Positions 27,240 through 36,522 are shown, counted from the stretch's first letter. The stretch is DNA of 64,000 nt from JAFKFH01 sp017307375 (GCA_965229335.1 OZ245874.1:1426001-1490000); one strand, 5' to 3'. A program made the numbers and translations. The notes: a model not told the origin generated them from the letters alone.

Positions 27240-29798
27240 ATGGACAAGGCTGACGGCGAACCGGTACCAGGCGATCCGCTGCGGGGACTTGCCGAGGCCG
27301 AGGCGGCCGCGCGGCTGGCAGCCGACGGCTACAACGAACTGCCCCGAGCGGAGCACCGCACGCCGCTCGCCATCGTCGGCGAGGTGTTGCGGGAACCGAT
27401 GTTCCTGCTGCTGCTCGGCGGGGGGGCGATCTACCTGCTGCTGGGCAATGTGCAGGAAGCCTCGATCCTGCTGGCCTTTGCCAGCCTGTCGGTGGCCATC
27501 ACCGTGATCCAGGAGACCCGGACCGAGCGGGTGCTGGAAGCGCTGCGCGACCTGACCAGCCCGCGCGCCCTGGTGATCCGCGGCGGCATCCACCGCCGGA
27601 TTCCCGGCCGCGAGGTGGTGTGCGGCGACCTCGTCATCCTGGGCGAAGGCGACCGGGTCCCGGCCGACGGCGTGCTGGTGCAGGCCCGCGATTTGCAGTC
27701 CGACGAATCGCTGCTGACCGGGGAGTCGGTACCGGTGCGCAAATCGGCGCCGACGGCCCGGCCGGTCCCGGCCGCCCGGCCGGGCGGCGACGATCTGCCC
27801 CAGGTCTATTCCGGCACGCTGATCGTGCGCGGCAGCGGCATCGCCGAGATCTCGGCTACCGGGGCCCGGACCGAGATCGGCCGGATCGGCCAGTCGCTGC
27901 GCGCCCTCGATCCCGAGCCGCCGCGCCTGCGCGCCGAGACCACGCGGCTGGTGCGTCTCGCGGCTGCCGGCGGCGCGACGGTCAGCCTGGCGGCGCTGGC
28001 GCTCTACGGCATTCAGCGCGGCGACTGGCTGGAAGCCGTGCTCGCCGCGATCGCCATCGGCATGGCGATGCTGCCGGAAGAATTTCCGATGGTGCTGACC
28101 GTCTTCATGGCGATGGGCGCCTGGCGGATCTCGCAGGTCCGCGTGCTGACCCGCCGCGCCGCGGCGATCGAGACGCTGGGCTCGGCCACGGTCCTGTGCA
28201 CCGACAAAACCGGCACGCTGACCGAGAACCGCATGTCGATCGCGGAATTGTGGTCGGCCGGCGGCATGGAGGGGGCTCGCTGGCGGGCCGTCGATCCGAC
28301 CCTGCCGGATGACGCGTGGCGCGTGGCGCTGCATGGCCTGCTCGCCTCGGCGCCGGAACCCTTCGATCCGATGGAGAAGGCCTTTCACGACTTCGCGCGC
28401 CGGCACGGCGATGCCGCGTCGCTGCCGGGCTGGACGCTCATGCGCGGCTATGGCCTGCGCCCCGAGCTGCTTGCCGTTACCCAGGTATGGCGGCCTGCCG
28501 CCGGGTCGGACGATCTCGTCGTCGCCGCGAAAGGAGCGCCGGAGGCGATCGTGTCGCTCTGCCGTCTCGACGATGACACGCATGCCGCCGTGAGACATGC
28601 GGTCGATGCAATGGCCGGGGCGGGATTGCGGGTTCTCGGCGTTGCCGGCGCCCGCCATCCGGGCGCAGCCCTGCCCGAGACGCCGCGGGGTTTCACCTTC
28701 GGCTTTCTCGGGCTTGTCGGCCTGGCCGACCCGCTGCGCCCCGGCGTGCCCCAGGCCATCGACGATTGCCGCGCGGCCGGCATCCGCGTCGTGATGATCA
28801 CCGGCGACTATCCGGCGACGGCCCGGGCGATCGCGCATCAGGCCGGTCTCGACGATCGCGGCGAGGTCGTCACCGGGGAGACGGTCGCAGCACTCGGCGA
28901 CGATGACCTGCGCCGACGGGTCCGTGGCGCGACGATCTTCGCCCGCATCATGCCCGAGCAGAAGCTGCGCATCGTCCAGGCGCTGAAGGCCGAGGGCGAG
29001 ATCGTCGCGATGACCGGCGATGGCGTCAACGATGCCCCGTCGCTCAAGGCCGCCCATATCGGCATCGCCATGGGCGGGCGCGGCACCGATGTCGCGCGCG
29101 AGGCATCCGCGCTGGTGCTGCTCGACGACGACTTCGGGTCGATCGTCGTGGCGGTCAGGCTTGGCCGACGGATCTACGACAACCTGCGCAAGGCGATGGG
29201 ATTCGTCTTTGCCGTGCATGTCCCGATCGCCGGCCTGGCCCTGCTGCCGCTGGTCTTCGGCCTGCCGGTGATCTTCGGTCCGATCCACATCGCCTTCCTC
29301 GAAATGATCATCGACCCCGTCTGCACCCTGGTCTTCGAGGCCGAGACCGAGGAGCGCGACGTCATGCGGCGGCCGCCCCGGCCGCAAGGCCAGCGGCTGT
29401 TTTCCTGGCCGCTCGTGGTCACCAGCCTGCTGCAGGGAGGGCTTGTCTTCATCCTGGTCGGCGCGCTGTTCCTCGGTGCCAGCGCCCGCGGCATGCCGGC
29501 CGACGAAGTTCGGGCGTTGACGTTCTTCGCGCTGGTCCTGTCGGTCGCGGGCCTCATCCTGGTCAACCGTTCGTTCAGCGCCTCGCTCGTTGCCGCGGTC
29601 CGGCGGCCGAATCCGGTCCTGGCGTGGATTCTCGCCGCGGTCGCGGCCCTGCTGGTCCTGAGCCTGCTGGTGACGCCGGTCCGGCACCTGTTCGATTTCG
29701 GCCCGCTGCATTGGGGTGGCCTGGGCCTCGCACTGGTGCCGGCGGCCACCGTCCTGCTCGTGCTGGAACTGGCCAAGATGGCGCGGCGGTCCCCTTAG
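27240..29798 (+). CDS. P-type cation-transporting ATPase
   Basis: 852 residues. The domains appear in order: an N-terminal cation-ATPase region, the actuator loop with SDESLLTGESVPV, and the phosphorylation motif CTDKTGTLTENRMS with D322. The nucleotide-binding domain is short, and the hinge TGDGVNDAPSLKAAHIGIAM follows. It looks like the P2 group but the M4 motif is PEEFP rather than the PEGLP or PEGIP common in calcium pumps, and M6 reads FLEMIIDPVCTL. Calcium or another divalent cation is likely but not proven. It starts 29 bases after the MFS gene. Confidence 0.88.
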   Translation: MDKADGEPVPGDPLRGLAEAEAAARLAADGYNELPRAEHRTPLAIVGEVLREPMFLLLLGGGAIYLLLGNVQEASILLAFASLSVAITVIQETRTERVLEALRDLTSPRALVIRGGIHRRIPGREVVCGDLVILGEGDRVPADGVLVQARDLQSDESLLTGESVPVRKSAPTARPVPAARPGGDDLPQVYSGTLIVRGSGIAEISATGARTEIGRIGQSLRALDPEPPRLRAETTRLVRLAAAGGATVSLAALALYGIQRGDWLEAVLAAIAIGMAMLPEEFPMVLTVFMAMGAWRISQVRVLTRRAAAIETLGSATVLCTDKTGTLTENRMSIAELWSAGGMEGARWRAVDPTLPDDAWRVALHGLLASAPEPFDPMEKAFHDFARRHGDAASLPGWTLMRGYGLRPELLAVTQVWRPAAGSDDLVVAAKGAPEAIVSLCRLDDDTHAAVRHAVDAMAGAGLRVLGVAGARHPGAALPETPRGFTFGFLGLVGLADPLRPGVPQAIDDCRAAGIRVVMITGDYPATARAIAHQAGLDDRGEVVTGETVAALGDDDLRRRVRGATIFARIMPEQKLRIVQALKAEGEIVAMTGDGVNDAPSLKAAHIGIAMGGRGTDVAREASALVLLDDDFGSIVVAVRLGRRIYDNLRKAMGFVFAVHVPIAGLALLPLVFGLPVIFGPIHIAFLEMIIDPVCTLVFEAETEERDVMRRPPRPQGQRLFSWPLVVTSLLQGGLVFILVGALFLGASARGMPADEVRALTFFALVLSVAGLILVNRSFSASLVAAVRRPNPVLAWILAAVAALLVLSLLVTPVRHLFDFGPLHWGGLGLALVPAATVLLVLELAKMARRSP

Positions 29799-29928
29799 TT
29801 GTCGGTCGCGGCCGATGCCCCCTTGCTGCGCCGCAGCGGTTGAAGGGGTCGGCAGTTCTGCTCTACAGTGCCGCCCGGAACGGGTCCGGCCCCCGCCGCG
29901 GACGACAATTCGTGAACAGGAGCACGCA

Positions 29929-30630
29929 ATGAAGAAGGTGTACCCGAGCGCCCAGGAGGCGCTGAGGGACGTGTTGAGGGACGGCATCACCATCATGTCC
30001 GGCGGGTTCGGCCTGTGCGGCATCCCCGATGCCCTGATCGGCGCGTTGCGCGATTCCGGCGTCAAGGGCCTGACCGTCATCTCGAACAATGCCGGTGTCG
30101 ACGGTGCGGGCCTCGGCCAGCTCCTGGAGACCCGCCAGATCAAGAAGATGATCTCGTCCTATGTCGGCGAGAACAAGCTGTTCGCGCAGCAGTACCTGGC
30201 CGGCGAGCTCGAGCTCGAATTCAACCCGCAAGGGACGCTGGCCGAGCGCATCCGCGCCGGCGGTGCCGGCATTCCCGCCTTCTTCACCAAGACCGGCGTC
30301 GGCACGCTGATCGCCGAGGGCAAGGAAGTGCGCGAGTTCGACGGCGAGAAATACGTGATGGAGCGCGGCCTGGTCGCCGACGTCTCGCTGGTCCACGCCT
30401 GGAAGGGCGACACCGAGGGCAATCTCGTCTTCCGCAAGACCGCGCGCAACTTCAACCCGATGATGGCGACGGCCGGCAAGGTGACGGTGGTCGAGGTCGA
30501 GCATCTGGTCGAGCCCGGCGAGATCGATCCCGACACGATCGTCACCCCCGGCGTCTACGTGCAGCGCATCGTGCACGTGCCCAACCCGAACAAGCGCATC
30601 GAGCAGCGCACCACCCGGCCGCGGGCCTGA
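29929..30630 (+). CDS. 3-oxoacid CoA-transferase subunit A
   Basis: 233 residues, MKKVYPSAQEALRDVL onward, with AGGAG upstream. The family motif SGGFGLCGIPDALI and the later AFFTKTGVGTLIAEG and WKGDTEGNLVFRKTARNFNP are typical of the succinyl-CoA:3-oxoacid CoA-transferase A subunit. It pairs with the B subunit 19 bases downstream and would activate acetoacetate or another 3-oxoacid. Confidence 0.95.
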   Translation: MKKVYPSAQEALRDVLRDGITIMSGGFGLCGIPDALIGALRDSGVKGLTVISNNAGVDGAGLGQLLETRQIKKMISSYVGENKLFAQQYLAGELELEFNPQGTLAERIRAGGAGIPAFFTKTGVGTLIAEGKEVREFDGEKYVMERGLVADVSLVHAWKGDTEGNLVFRKTARNFNPMMATAGKVTVVEVEHLVEPGEIDPDTIVTPGVYVQRIVHVPNPNKRIEQRTTRPRA

Positions 30631-30649
30631 GACAGAGGAGCGCTGATCA

Positions 30650-31294
30650 ATGCCCTGGACCCGTGAACAGATGGCCGCCCGTGCCGCCAAGGAACTGCAG
30701 GACGGCTTCTACGTCAATCTCGGCATCGGTATCCCGACGCTGGTCTCCAACTTCATCCCCGCCGGGATGAAGGTGCAGCTGCAGTCGGAGAACGGCATGC
30801 TCGGCATGGGCCCCTTTCCCTTCGAGGGGGAGGAAGATCCCGACCTGATCAATGCCGGCAAGCAGACGATCACCGAGCTGCCGACCACCAGCTATTTCTC
30901 GTCGTCGGATTCGTTTGCGATGATCCGCGGCGGCCATATCGACCTCTCGATCCTCGGCGCCATGCAGGTGGCCCAGAACGGCGATCTCGCCAACTGGATG
31001 ATCCCCGGCAAGATGGTCAAGGGCATGGGCGGCGCCATGGACCTCGTCGCCGGCGTCAAGAAGGTCGTCGTCGTCATGGAGCATACCGCCAAGGACGAGG
31101 CCAAGCTGCTCAAGGCCTGCAACCTGCCGCTGACCGGCGCCGGGGTGGTCGACATGGTGATCACCGATCTCGGCGTCTTCACGATCGACAAGAAGGCCGG
31201 CACGATGCAACTGGTCGAACTGGCCGACGGCGTCACCGCCGAGGAGATCCGGGCCAAGACCGAAGCCGACTACACCGTCGCGCTGAACGGCTGA
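30650..31294 (+). CDS. 3-oxoacid CoA-transferase subunit B
   Basis: 214 residues. NLGIGIPTLVSNFIP and the active-site SENGMLGMGP, whose Glu forms the thioester intermediate, identify the B subunit. ITELPTTSYFSSSDSFAMIR and the C-terminal DLGVF block also match. A strong terminator follows 18 bases after the stop, closing this two-gene operon. Confidence 0.95.
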   Translation: MPWTREQMAARAAKELQDGFYVNLGIGIPTLVSNFIPAGMKVQLQSENGMLGMGPFPFEGEEDPDLINAGKQTITELPTTSYFSSSDSFAMIRGGHIDLSILGAMQVAQNGDLANWMIPGKMVKGMGGAMDLVAGVKKVVVVMEHTAKDEAKLLKACNLPLTGAGVVDMVITDLGVFTIDKKAGTMQLVELADGVTAEEIRAKTEADYTVALNG

Positions 31295-31312
31295 GCCGAC
31301 GATCCGATGATC

Positions 31313-31340
31313 TGCCGGCGGGGTGACCCGCCGGCATTTT
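31313..31340 (+). terminator. intrinsic terminator after the CoA-transferase operon
   Basis: A perfect ten-pair stem (TGCCGGCGGG with CCCGCCGGCA) and GTGA loop, followed by TTTT. It is a textbook Rho-independent terminator for the plus strand and also separates the convergent TctC gene. Confidence 0.92.
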
Positions 31341-31367
31341 CATGTCCGCTGTCTCGCTGCCGGCCCG

Positions 31368-32336
31368 TCACATCTGGATCCCGACGGCCTTCACCACCTC
31401 GGCCCACTTGGCCCGCTCGCCGCCGATGAACGCGGTGAACTGCTCGGGCGTCGACGGCGTCGGTGTCGAGGCCAGTTCCTGGCAGCGCCTGATCACCTCC
31501 GGGTTCTTCATGATCACCGCGATGTCGGCGGCAAGCCGGTCGACGATGATCTTCGGCGTGCCGGCCGGAACCCAGATACCGTTCCACGATGTCGCATCGA
31601 ACCCCGGGATCGCTTCGGCCACCGCCGGCACGTCGGGTGCGGCCGGGCTGCGATCGGGGCTGGTGACGCCCAGCGCGCGCAGCGTGTTGGCCTGGACCTG
31701 GGGCAGGGCCAGGGTGATGTTGTCGAACGAGAAATCGATATGCCCGCCGGTCAGGGCGTTCATGATGTCGTTGGACGAGCGGAACGGCACGTGGGTGGCT
31801 TGCGTCGCCGTCTTCATCGCGAACAGCTCGGCTGCCAGATGCTGCGACGTACCCGCGCCCGACGAGGCGTAGTTGAGCTTGCCCGGATTCGCCTTCAGAT
31901 AGGCGATGAACTCGGCCAGCGTTCTGGCCGGAATGGTCGGGCGGATGACCAGGATGTTGGGCAGGCTGGCAATGCCCGATACCGGCTGGAAATCCTTTTC
32001 GGTGTCGTAGGGCAGGTTCTTGTAGAGAAACGGGTTGATCGCGTGGGTCGAGACCGTGCCGACCAGCAGCGTGTAGCCGTCGGGCGCTGCCTTGGCGACC
32101 TGGGCCGCGCCGAGATTGCCGCCGGCCCCGGCCTTGTTCTCGATGACGAAGGGCTGGTTGTATTTGGCCTGCAGGTGCGAGGCCACGATGCGGCCGAACA
32201 CGTCGGTGGTGCCCCCGGCGCCGAAGGGTACGACGACGGTGACCTGTCGCCGGGGCCAGGCCGCCGGGTCGTCGGCGGCGACCGCGCTGGCGGCGACGAG
32301 GCTGAACAGGCCGAGGGTGGCCAGGAACGTCTTCAT
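31368..32336 (-). CDS. tripartite tricarboxylate transporter-type substrate-binding protein (Bug/TctC)
   Basis: 322 residues from the ATG at 32336, with a signal peptide cut near ASAVAA. The TctC/Bug pattern is clear: VTVVVPFGAGGTTDVFGR, VIENKAGAGGNLGA, DGYTLLVGTVSTHAINP and NGIWVPAGTP. No TctA or TctB membrane genes are nearby, as is common for Bug proteins. Its neighbour is a divergent-facing LysR gene on the same strand. The ligand is unknown, probably an organic acid. Confidence 0.9.
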   Translation of the reverse strand: MKTFLATLGLFSLVAASAVAADDPAAWPRRQVTVVVPFGAGGTTDVFGRIVASHLQAKYNQPFVIENKAGAGGNLGAAQVAKAAPDGYTLLVGTVSTHAINPFLYKNLPYDTEKDFQPVSGIASLPNILVIRPTIPARTLAEFIAYLKANPGKLNYASSGAGTSQHLAAELFAMKTATQATHVPFRSSNDIMNALTGGHIDFSFDNITLALPQVQANTLRALGVTSPDRSPAAPDVPAVAEAIPGFDATSWNGIWVPAGTPKIIVDRLAADIAVIMKNPEVIRRCQELASTPTPSTPEQFTAFIGGERAKWAEVVKAVGIQM

Positions 32337-32380
32337 CGAACTCTCCTCCCGGTTTGTTTCTTGGTTGTCGAGCCGAGTTT

Positions 32381-33256
32381 CTACGCCGCCGCAGCCTGAC
32401 GCAACAGCCAGTGCAGCACTGCCGACTGGGCGGGATCGAGCGGCGTGCCCGCGCCATGGGTGACGAAATGGCCGGAGGCCGATGGCAGTTCGAGCGCCGA
32501 AAGCCGGACCAGCCGCCCTTCGTCGAGTGCCCGGTCGATCAGCGGGCGCGAGCCGAGCAGGACGCCGGCGCCCGCTTCGGCCGCCGCCATCGCGGTGATG
32601 AACGTGTCGCAGCCGATGAACGGGCGATCGGCCGGCGCCGCCGGGTCGATGGCCGCCCAGGCCGACCACATTTCGCGCGCGCCGATCACGCCGAGGCGGG
32701 GCAGGGCGTGCCAGTCGCCGCCCACCAATGCCGGGGCGCAGACGGGCGTCAGCCGCTCGGTCGTCAGGCGGTGTGCCGTGCGGCCGTCCCAGGCGCCGAG
32801 GCCGAAGCGGATGTCGAAGTCGTGCTCGCGCGGGCGGATCTCGGCCGGCACCTGGATCGTCGAAAGATTGAGGTCGATCCCCGGCACGTCGCCGCCGAAG
32901 CGGGCAAGGCGCGGGGCCAGCCACAACGTCAGGAACGAGACCGGGCCCTGCAGTGCCACGGCCCGCCCCGACGGCTTGCCGAACAGTTCGGCGGTCGAGC
33001 GGGCGAGACCGGCGAAGGCTGCCTGGACGTGGGGCAGGAAGGCCGCGCCCTCGGCCGTCAGTTCGACACCGCGGCGCAGCCGGCGGAACAGCCGGGCACC
33101 CAGCTGCGCCTCCAGCAGGCCGACCTGCTGGCTGACCGCGGCCTGGGTCAGCCCGAGTTCGGCGGCGGCGGCGGTGAAGCCGCCGCGGCGTGCCGCCGCT
33201 TCGTAAGCGCGCAGCCAGGGCAGGGGCGGCAGATGATGCGGCGCAGGCCTTGTCAT
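32381..33256 (-). CDS. LysR-family regulator, GcvA-like
   Basis: 291 residues. The start LPPLPWLRAYEAAARRGGFT, then AAELGLTQAAVSQQVGLLE, is the GcvA/AmpR-type helix-turn-helix. The effector domain follows from about residue 95. It is encoded just upstream of the TctC gene on the same strand and divergently from the TmpA-like gene, so it could regulate either. Confidence 0.9.
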   Translation of the reverse strand: MTRPAPHHLPPLPWLRAYEAAARRGGFTAAAAELGLTQAAVSQQVGLLEAQLGARLFRRLRRGVELTAEGAAFLPHVQAAFAGLARSTAELFGKPSGRAVALQGPVSFLTLWLAPRLARFGGDVPGIDLNLSTIQVPAEIRPREHDFDIRFGLGAWDGRTAHRLTTERLTPVCAPALVGGDWHALPRLGVIGAREMWSAWAAIDPAAPADRPFIGCDTFITAMAAAEAGAGVLLGSRPLIDRALDEGRLVRLSALELPSASGHFVTHGAGTPLDPAQSAVLHWLLRQAAAA

Positions 33257-33279
33257 AAAATTTTCAGGGTCAAAGTGGG

Positions 33280-33300
33280 AAAACTGATTGTTTCAGTTTT
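33280..33300. promoter_or_regulatory. inverted repeat between LysR and TmpA-like genes
   Basis: AAAACTG and CAGTTTT arms separated by seven bases, centred in the 97-base divergent region. It is a candidate LysR site governing the organophosphonate operon. Confidence 0.45.
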
Positions 33301-33353
33301 GCCAGAGAGTGCCGCAGGCTGCAATCCACCGACACGGCAACAGGTATCCGACG

Positions 33354-34508
33354 ATGACCCTTACCCAGGCGGCGATCCGGGAGGCGGGCCAGGTGCTCGA
33401 CTTGACCTGGAAGGATGGCCGCAAGGCCCGCTTCGATGCGATCTGGCTGCGCGACAATGCGCTGGATTCCGCGACCCGCGCGCCCGGCAACGGCCAGCGG
33501 CTGATCACCGTCCTCGACATCCCCGACGACATCCGGGTCGACAGCGCCTCGGTCAGCCCCAGCGGTGACCTGAATCTCATATTCGCGCCGGAAGGCAAGT
33601 CGGTCGGCTATCCCGCGGCCTGGCTGGCCGAGCGGATCTACGACCGGCCGCCTGCCACGGCCGGCGGCTGGACCGAGCCGGCGATCGAGCGCTGGGATGC
33701 CGGGTTGCAGGCCCGCATCCCCCGCGCCGAACTGGGCGAGATCATCGTCGACCGGGCGGCGCTCGGCCAGTGGCTCGCGGCGGTCCGCCGCTTCGGCTTT
33801 GCGGTGCTGTCCGGCGTGCCGACCACCGACGGCGCGGTCTGCGACGTCGCCTCGGCTTTCGCCTATGTCCGCGAGACCAATTACGGCCGCTGGTTCGATG
33901 TCCGGGCCGAGGTCAATCCGACCAACCTCGCCTACACCAATCTCGGGCTGCAGGCGCATACCGACAATCCCTATCGCGACCCGGTGCCGACCTTGCAGTT
34001 GCTGGCCTGCCTGGAGAATTCCGTCGAGGGCGGCGATTCGATCGTCGTCGACGGCTTCAAGGCGGCCGAGCGGCTGCAGGCCGCGGCACCCGTCCATTTC
34101 GACCTGCTGACGCGCCATTGCGCCAGGTTCGAGTATGCCGGGTCGAAGGGGGTGCGCCTGCAGGCCAGGCGGCCGTTCATCGAGCTGGCGCCGGATGGCG
34201 AACTGATCGCCGTGCGCTTCAACAACCGCTCGGCTGCGCCGTTCGTCGACGTGCCGCAGCCGCTGATGCGCGACTTCTACGCGGCGTATCGCCACCTCGC
34301 CCGGCTGATCGAGGATCCGGCGCTTGCCGTCACCTTCAAGCTGGCGCCGGGCGAGCTGTTCATCGTCGACAATACCCGTGTGCTGCATGCCAGGAAGAGC
34401 TTCGCCTCGTCGGGCTCGCGCTGGCTGCAGGGGTGCTACGCCGACAAGGACGGGTTGCTGTCGACCTTGGCGGTGATCGAGGCGGAGCGGGGGAGTGTCG
34501 CATCGTGA
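33354..34508 (+). CDS. TmpA-like Fe(II)/2-oxoglutarate dioxygenase of the gamma-butyrobetaine hydroxylase family
   Basis: 384 residues from the ATG at 33354. The N-terminal small domain has KARFDAIWLRDNA, as in butyrobetaine hydroxylases but with Ala where that family often has the zinc Cys. The TauD-like core carries the iron ligands H202-x-D204 (QAHTDNPYRDP) and H345 (RVLHARKSF), followed by GSRWLQGCY. The next gene, overlapping by GTGA, encodes an HD oxygenase of the PhnZ/TmpB group. That pairing is the one described for degradation of 2-(trimethylammonio)ethylphosphonate: TmpA hydroxylates the carbon next to phosphorus. I therefore prefer TmpA over betaine-pathway hydroxylases. Confidence 0.8.
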   Translation: MTLTQAAIREAGQVLDLTWKDGRKARFDAIWLRDNALDSATRAPGNGQRLITVLDIPDDIRVDSASVSPSGDLNLIFAPEGKSVGYPAAWLAERIYDRPPATAGGWTEPAIERWDAGLQARIPRAELGEIIVDRAALGQWLAAVRRFGFAVLSGVPTTDGAVCDVASAFAYVRETNYGRWFDVRAEVNPTNLAYTNLGLQAHTDNPYRDPVPTLQLLACLENSVEGGDSIVVDGFKAAERLQAAAPVHFDLLTRHCARFEYAGSKGVRLQARRPFIELAPDGELIAVRFNNRSAAPFVDVPQPLMRDFYAAYRHLARLIEDPALAVTFKLAPGELFIVDNTRVLHARKSFASSGSRWLQGCYADKDGLLSTLAVIEAERGSVAS

Positions 34509-35089
34509 CAAGAACTGCGTACACAAGCGACGAAATCGTCGATCTCATCGGGGATATTTTCCTGCGACGCGGGGCCGATTCCTATCTGGGCGAACAGGTG
34601 ACGATGTCCGAGCACATGCTGCAGGCCGCATTGCTGGCCGAGCGGGAAGGGGCAGAGGATGCGTTGATCGCGGCAGCGCTGCTGCACGACATCGGTCACT
34701 ATTTGAGCGAGTTCGGTGAGAATTCGTTCGCCCACGGAATCGACAATCACCACGATGCCGCCGGGGCGCGCGTGCTGGAAGGAAATTTCCCGCCGCTGGT
34801 CGTCGAATGCGTGCGCCTGCATGTAGCAGCGAAGCGCTATCTTTGTGCGACCGACCCGACTTACTTCGGCCGCCTGTCGCCGGCATCGGTGCATACGCTG
34901 TCGTTGCAGGGCGGGCCGATGGATGCGCGGGAAGTTGCGGTTTTTGCCGCGAATCCCTTCCATCTGCCTGCGATTCGGGTGCGAATCTGGGACGAAGGAT
35001 CGAAGATCGCGGGCTATCCGACACCGGATTTTGCCTATTACGAACCGCTGCTGCGCCGCGTCGCCGGTGGATCGGCCGCCCCCGGCTAG
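34505..35089 (+). CDS. TmpB/PhnZ-like HD-domain mixed-valence diiron oxygenase
   Basis: 194 residues from a GTG overlapping the TmpA-like stop. The HD metal ligands are H37 (SEHMLQ), H61-D62 (ALLHDIGH), H83, H106 (VRLHVAAKRYL) and D162. The positions nearly equal those of PhnZ (H34, H58, D59, H80, H104, D161). Y27 and E30 in YLGEQ correspond to the gating pair reported in this group. The reaction expected is oxidative cleavage of a 1-hydroxyphosphonate to a carboxylate and phosphate. Context with a butyrobetaine-hydroxylase-like partner favours TmpB (glycine betaine product) over PhnZ (glycine). Confidence 0.82.
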   Translation: MTRTAYTSDEIVDLIGDIFLRRGADSYLGEQVTMSEHMLQAALLAEREGAEDALIAAALLHDIGHYLSEFGENSFAHGIDNHHDAAGARVLEGNFPPLVVECVRLHVAAKRYLCATDPTYFGRLSPASVHTLSLQGGPMDAREVAVFAANPFHLPAIRVRIWDEGSKIAGYPTPDFAYYEPLLRRVAGGSAAPG

Positions 35090-35154
35090 GCGCTGCCGTG
35101 GGCAGGAATGCTGTCATCTTCCTGCAAAGAGTTGCCGCCAACATGCCGGCCATC

Positions 35155-35193
35155 GGCCTCCGGAATCGGCGTTCCGGGGGCCGGCTTCGTTTT
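35155..35193 (+). terminator. stem-loop with T-run between TmpB-like and binding-protein genes
   Basis: An eleven-pair stem with one G-T pair (GGCCTCCGGAA against TTCCGGGGGCC) and a TCGGCG loop, then GGCTTCGTTTT. It lies in the 247-base gap 35090-35336, which otherwise holds no gene. It may terminate or attenuate read-through from tmpAB, implying a separate promoter for the importer. Confidence 0.5.
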
Positions 35194-35336
35194 CTGCGTC
35201 TTGATCGCCGCGCGCGGTACAGGCAAAGTTCGTTCGCGAGTGTGAAAAAGTTCTTCGACGCATCCCGTCAACGAAGCGCCAAAAGCCGGAATAACCCTGC
35301 AGTTGGTTAATGCAACCGAGCCAAGGAAGAACGACT

Positions 35337-36446
35337 ATGATGAAAAATTTGCTGAGGACGACGTCGATCCTGGCCACCGCGGTCGCCGTCATGGCCTCCT
35401 CGGGTGCCGCGGTCGCTCAAGGCCTCGATGCCCTCGTCGCCGCGGCGAAGAAGGAAGGCCAGCTGACCACGATCGCGCTGCCCCATGACTGGTGCGGCTA
35501 TGGCGATCTGCTCGCCGGCTTCAAGGCCAAGTATGGTCTGACCATCAACGAGCTGAACCCCGATGCGGGGTCGGGCGACGAGATCGAGGCGATCAAGGCC
35601 AACAAGGGCAACATGGGTCCGCAGGCACCCGACGTCATCGACGTCGGCCTCTCCTTCGGCCCGATGGCCAAGAAGGACGGCCTGATCCAGCCCTACAAGG
35701 TGTCGACCTGGTCGACCATCCCCGACAGCGCCAAGGATGCCGACGGCTACTGGTACGGCGACTACTACGGCGTGCTGGCCTTCCAGGTGAACAAGGACCT
35801 GGTCAAGAACGTGCCGCAGGACTGGCCCGATCTGCTGAAGCCGGAATACGCCAATTCGGTCGCGCTGGCCGGTGATCCGCGCGCGTCGAACCAGGCGATC
35901 CAGGCGGTCTATGCGGCCGGCATCTCCGCCGGCGGCAAGGATGCGGCGTCGATCGGCGATCTCGGCCTCAAGTTCTTTGCCGAGCTGAACAAGAAGGGCA
36001 ACTTCGTCCCCGTGATCGGCAAGGCCGCTTCGTTCGCCCAGGGCGCGACGCCGATCCTGATCCGCTGGGACTACAACGCCCTGGCCGACCGCGACACGCT
36101 GAAGGGCAATCCGGAAGTGGCCGTCGTGGTGCCCAAGACCGGCGTCGTCGCCGGCGTCTACGTCCAGGCGATCTCGGCCTACGCGCCGCACCCGAACGCG
36201 GCCAAGCTGTGGATGGAATACCTCTATTCGGACGAGGGCCAGATCGGCTGGTTGAAGGGCTATTGCCACCCGATCCGCTTCAACGATCTCGCCGAGAAGG
36301 GCAAGATCCCGGCCGACCTGATGGCCAAGCTGCCGCCGGCGGAAGCCTACAAGGCGGCGGTCTTCCCGACGCTGGACGAGCAGGCCCAGTCGAAGGAAGT
36401 GATCACCAAGCAGTGGGACAAGGTCGTCGGCGCCAACGTCAAGTAA
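35337..36446 (+). CDS. periplasmic substrate-binding protein, organophosphonate-type ABC importer
   Basis: 369 residues from the ATG at 35337 (AAGGAAG upstream) with a signal peptide ending at AAVAQ. It is an extracellular solute-binding protein of the iron/spermidine/2-aminoethylphosphonate cluster: ALPHDWCGYGDLLAGFKAKY, NPDAGSGDEIEAIKANKG and WYGDYYGVLAFQVN. Encoded after tmpAB-like genes and before two permeases and an ATPase, it should bind a phosphonate such as 2-(trimethylammonio)ethylphosphonate (inference). A terminator-like stem-loop follows the gene. Confidence 0.88.
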   Translation: MMKNLLRTTSILATAVAVMASSGAAVAQGLDALVAAAKKEGQLTTIALPHDWCGYGDLLAGFKAKYGLTINELNPDAGSGDEIEAIKANKGNMGPQAPDVIDVGLSFGPMAKKDGLIQPYKVSTWSTIPDSAKDADGYWYGDYYGVLAFQVNKDLVKNVPQDWPDLLKPEYANSVALAGDPRASNQAIQAVYAAGISAGGKDAASIGDLGLKFFAELNKKGNFVPVIGKAASFAQGATPILIRWDYNALADRDTLKGNPEVAVVVPKTGVVAGVYVQAISAYAPHPNAAKLWMEYLYSDEGQIGWLKGYCHPIRFNDLAEKGKIPADLMAKLPPAEAYKAAVFPTLDEQAQSKEVITKQWDKVVGANVK

Positions 36447-36481
36447 GCGCTTGAACTTCGTGCCTTCCACGTCGTGATGTT

Positions 36482-36522
36482 CCCGCCCGCTCTCCCTGCC
36501 GGGAGACGGGCGGGACGTCTTT
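36482..36522 (+). terminator. stem-loop with T-run after the binding-protein gene
   Basis: Fourteen pairs with one bulged C (CCCGCCCG-TCTCCC against GGGAGA-CGGGCGGG), loop TGCC, then ACGTCTTTTA. It lies just before the first permease start and probably gives partial termination so that the binding protein is made in excess. Confidence 0.75.

Noticed and set aside
26988..30143. Very long minus-strand open frame across the P-type ATPase and neighbours
   Set aside because: It is a shadow of GC-rich coding sequence on the plus strand. Its translation is low-complexity Arg/Gln/Asp-rich with no domain, while the plus-strand genes have clear motifs.
31368..32336. Complete tripartite tricarboxylate transporter
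   Set aside because: Only the binding protein is here; the TctA and TctB membrane subunits are not in the window.
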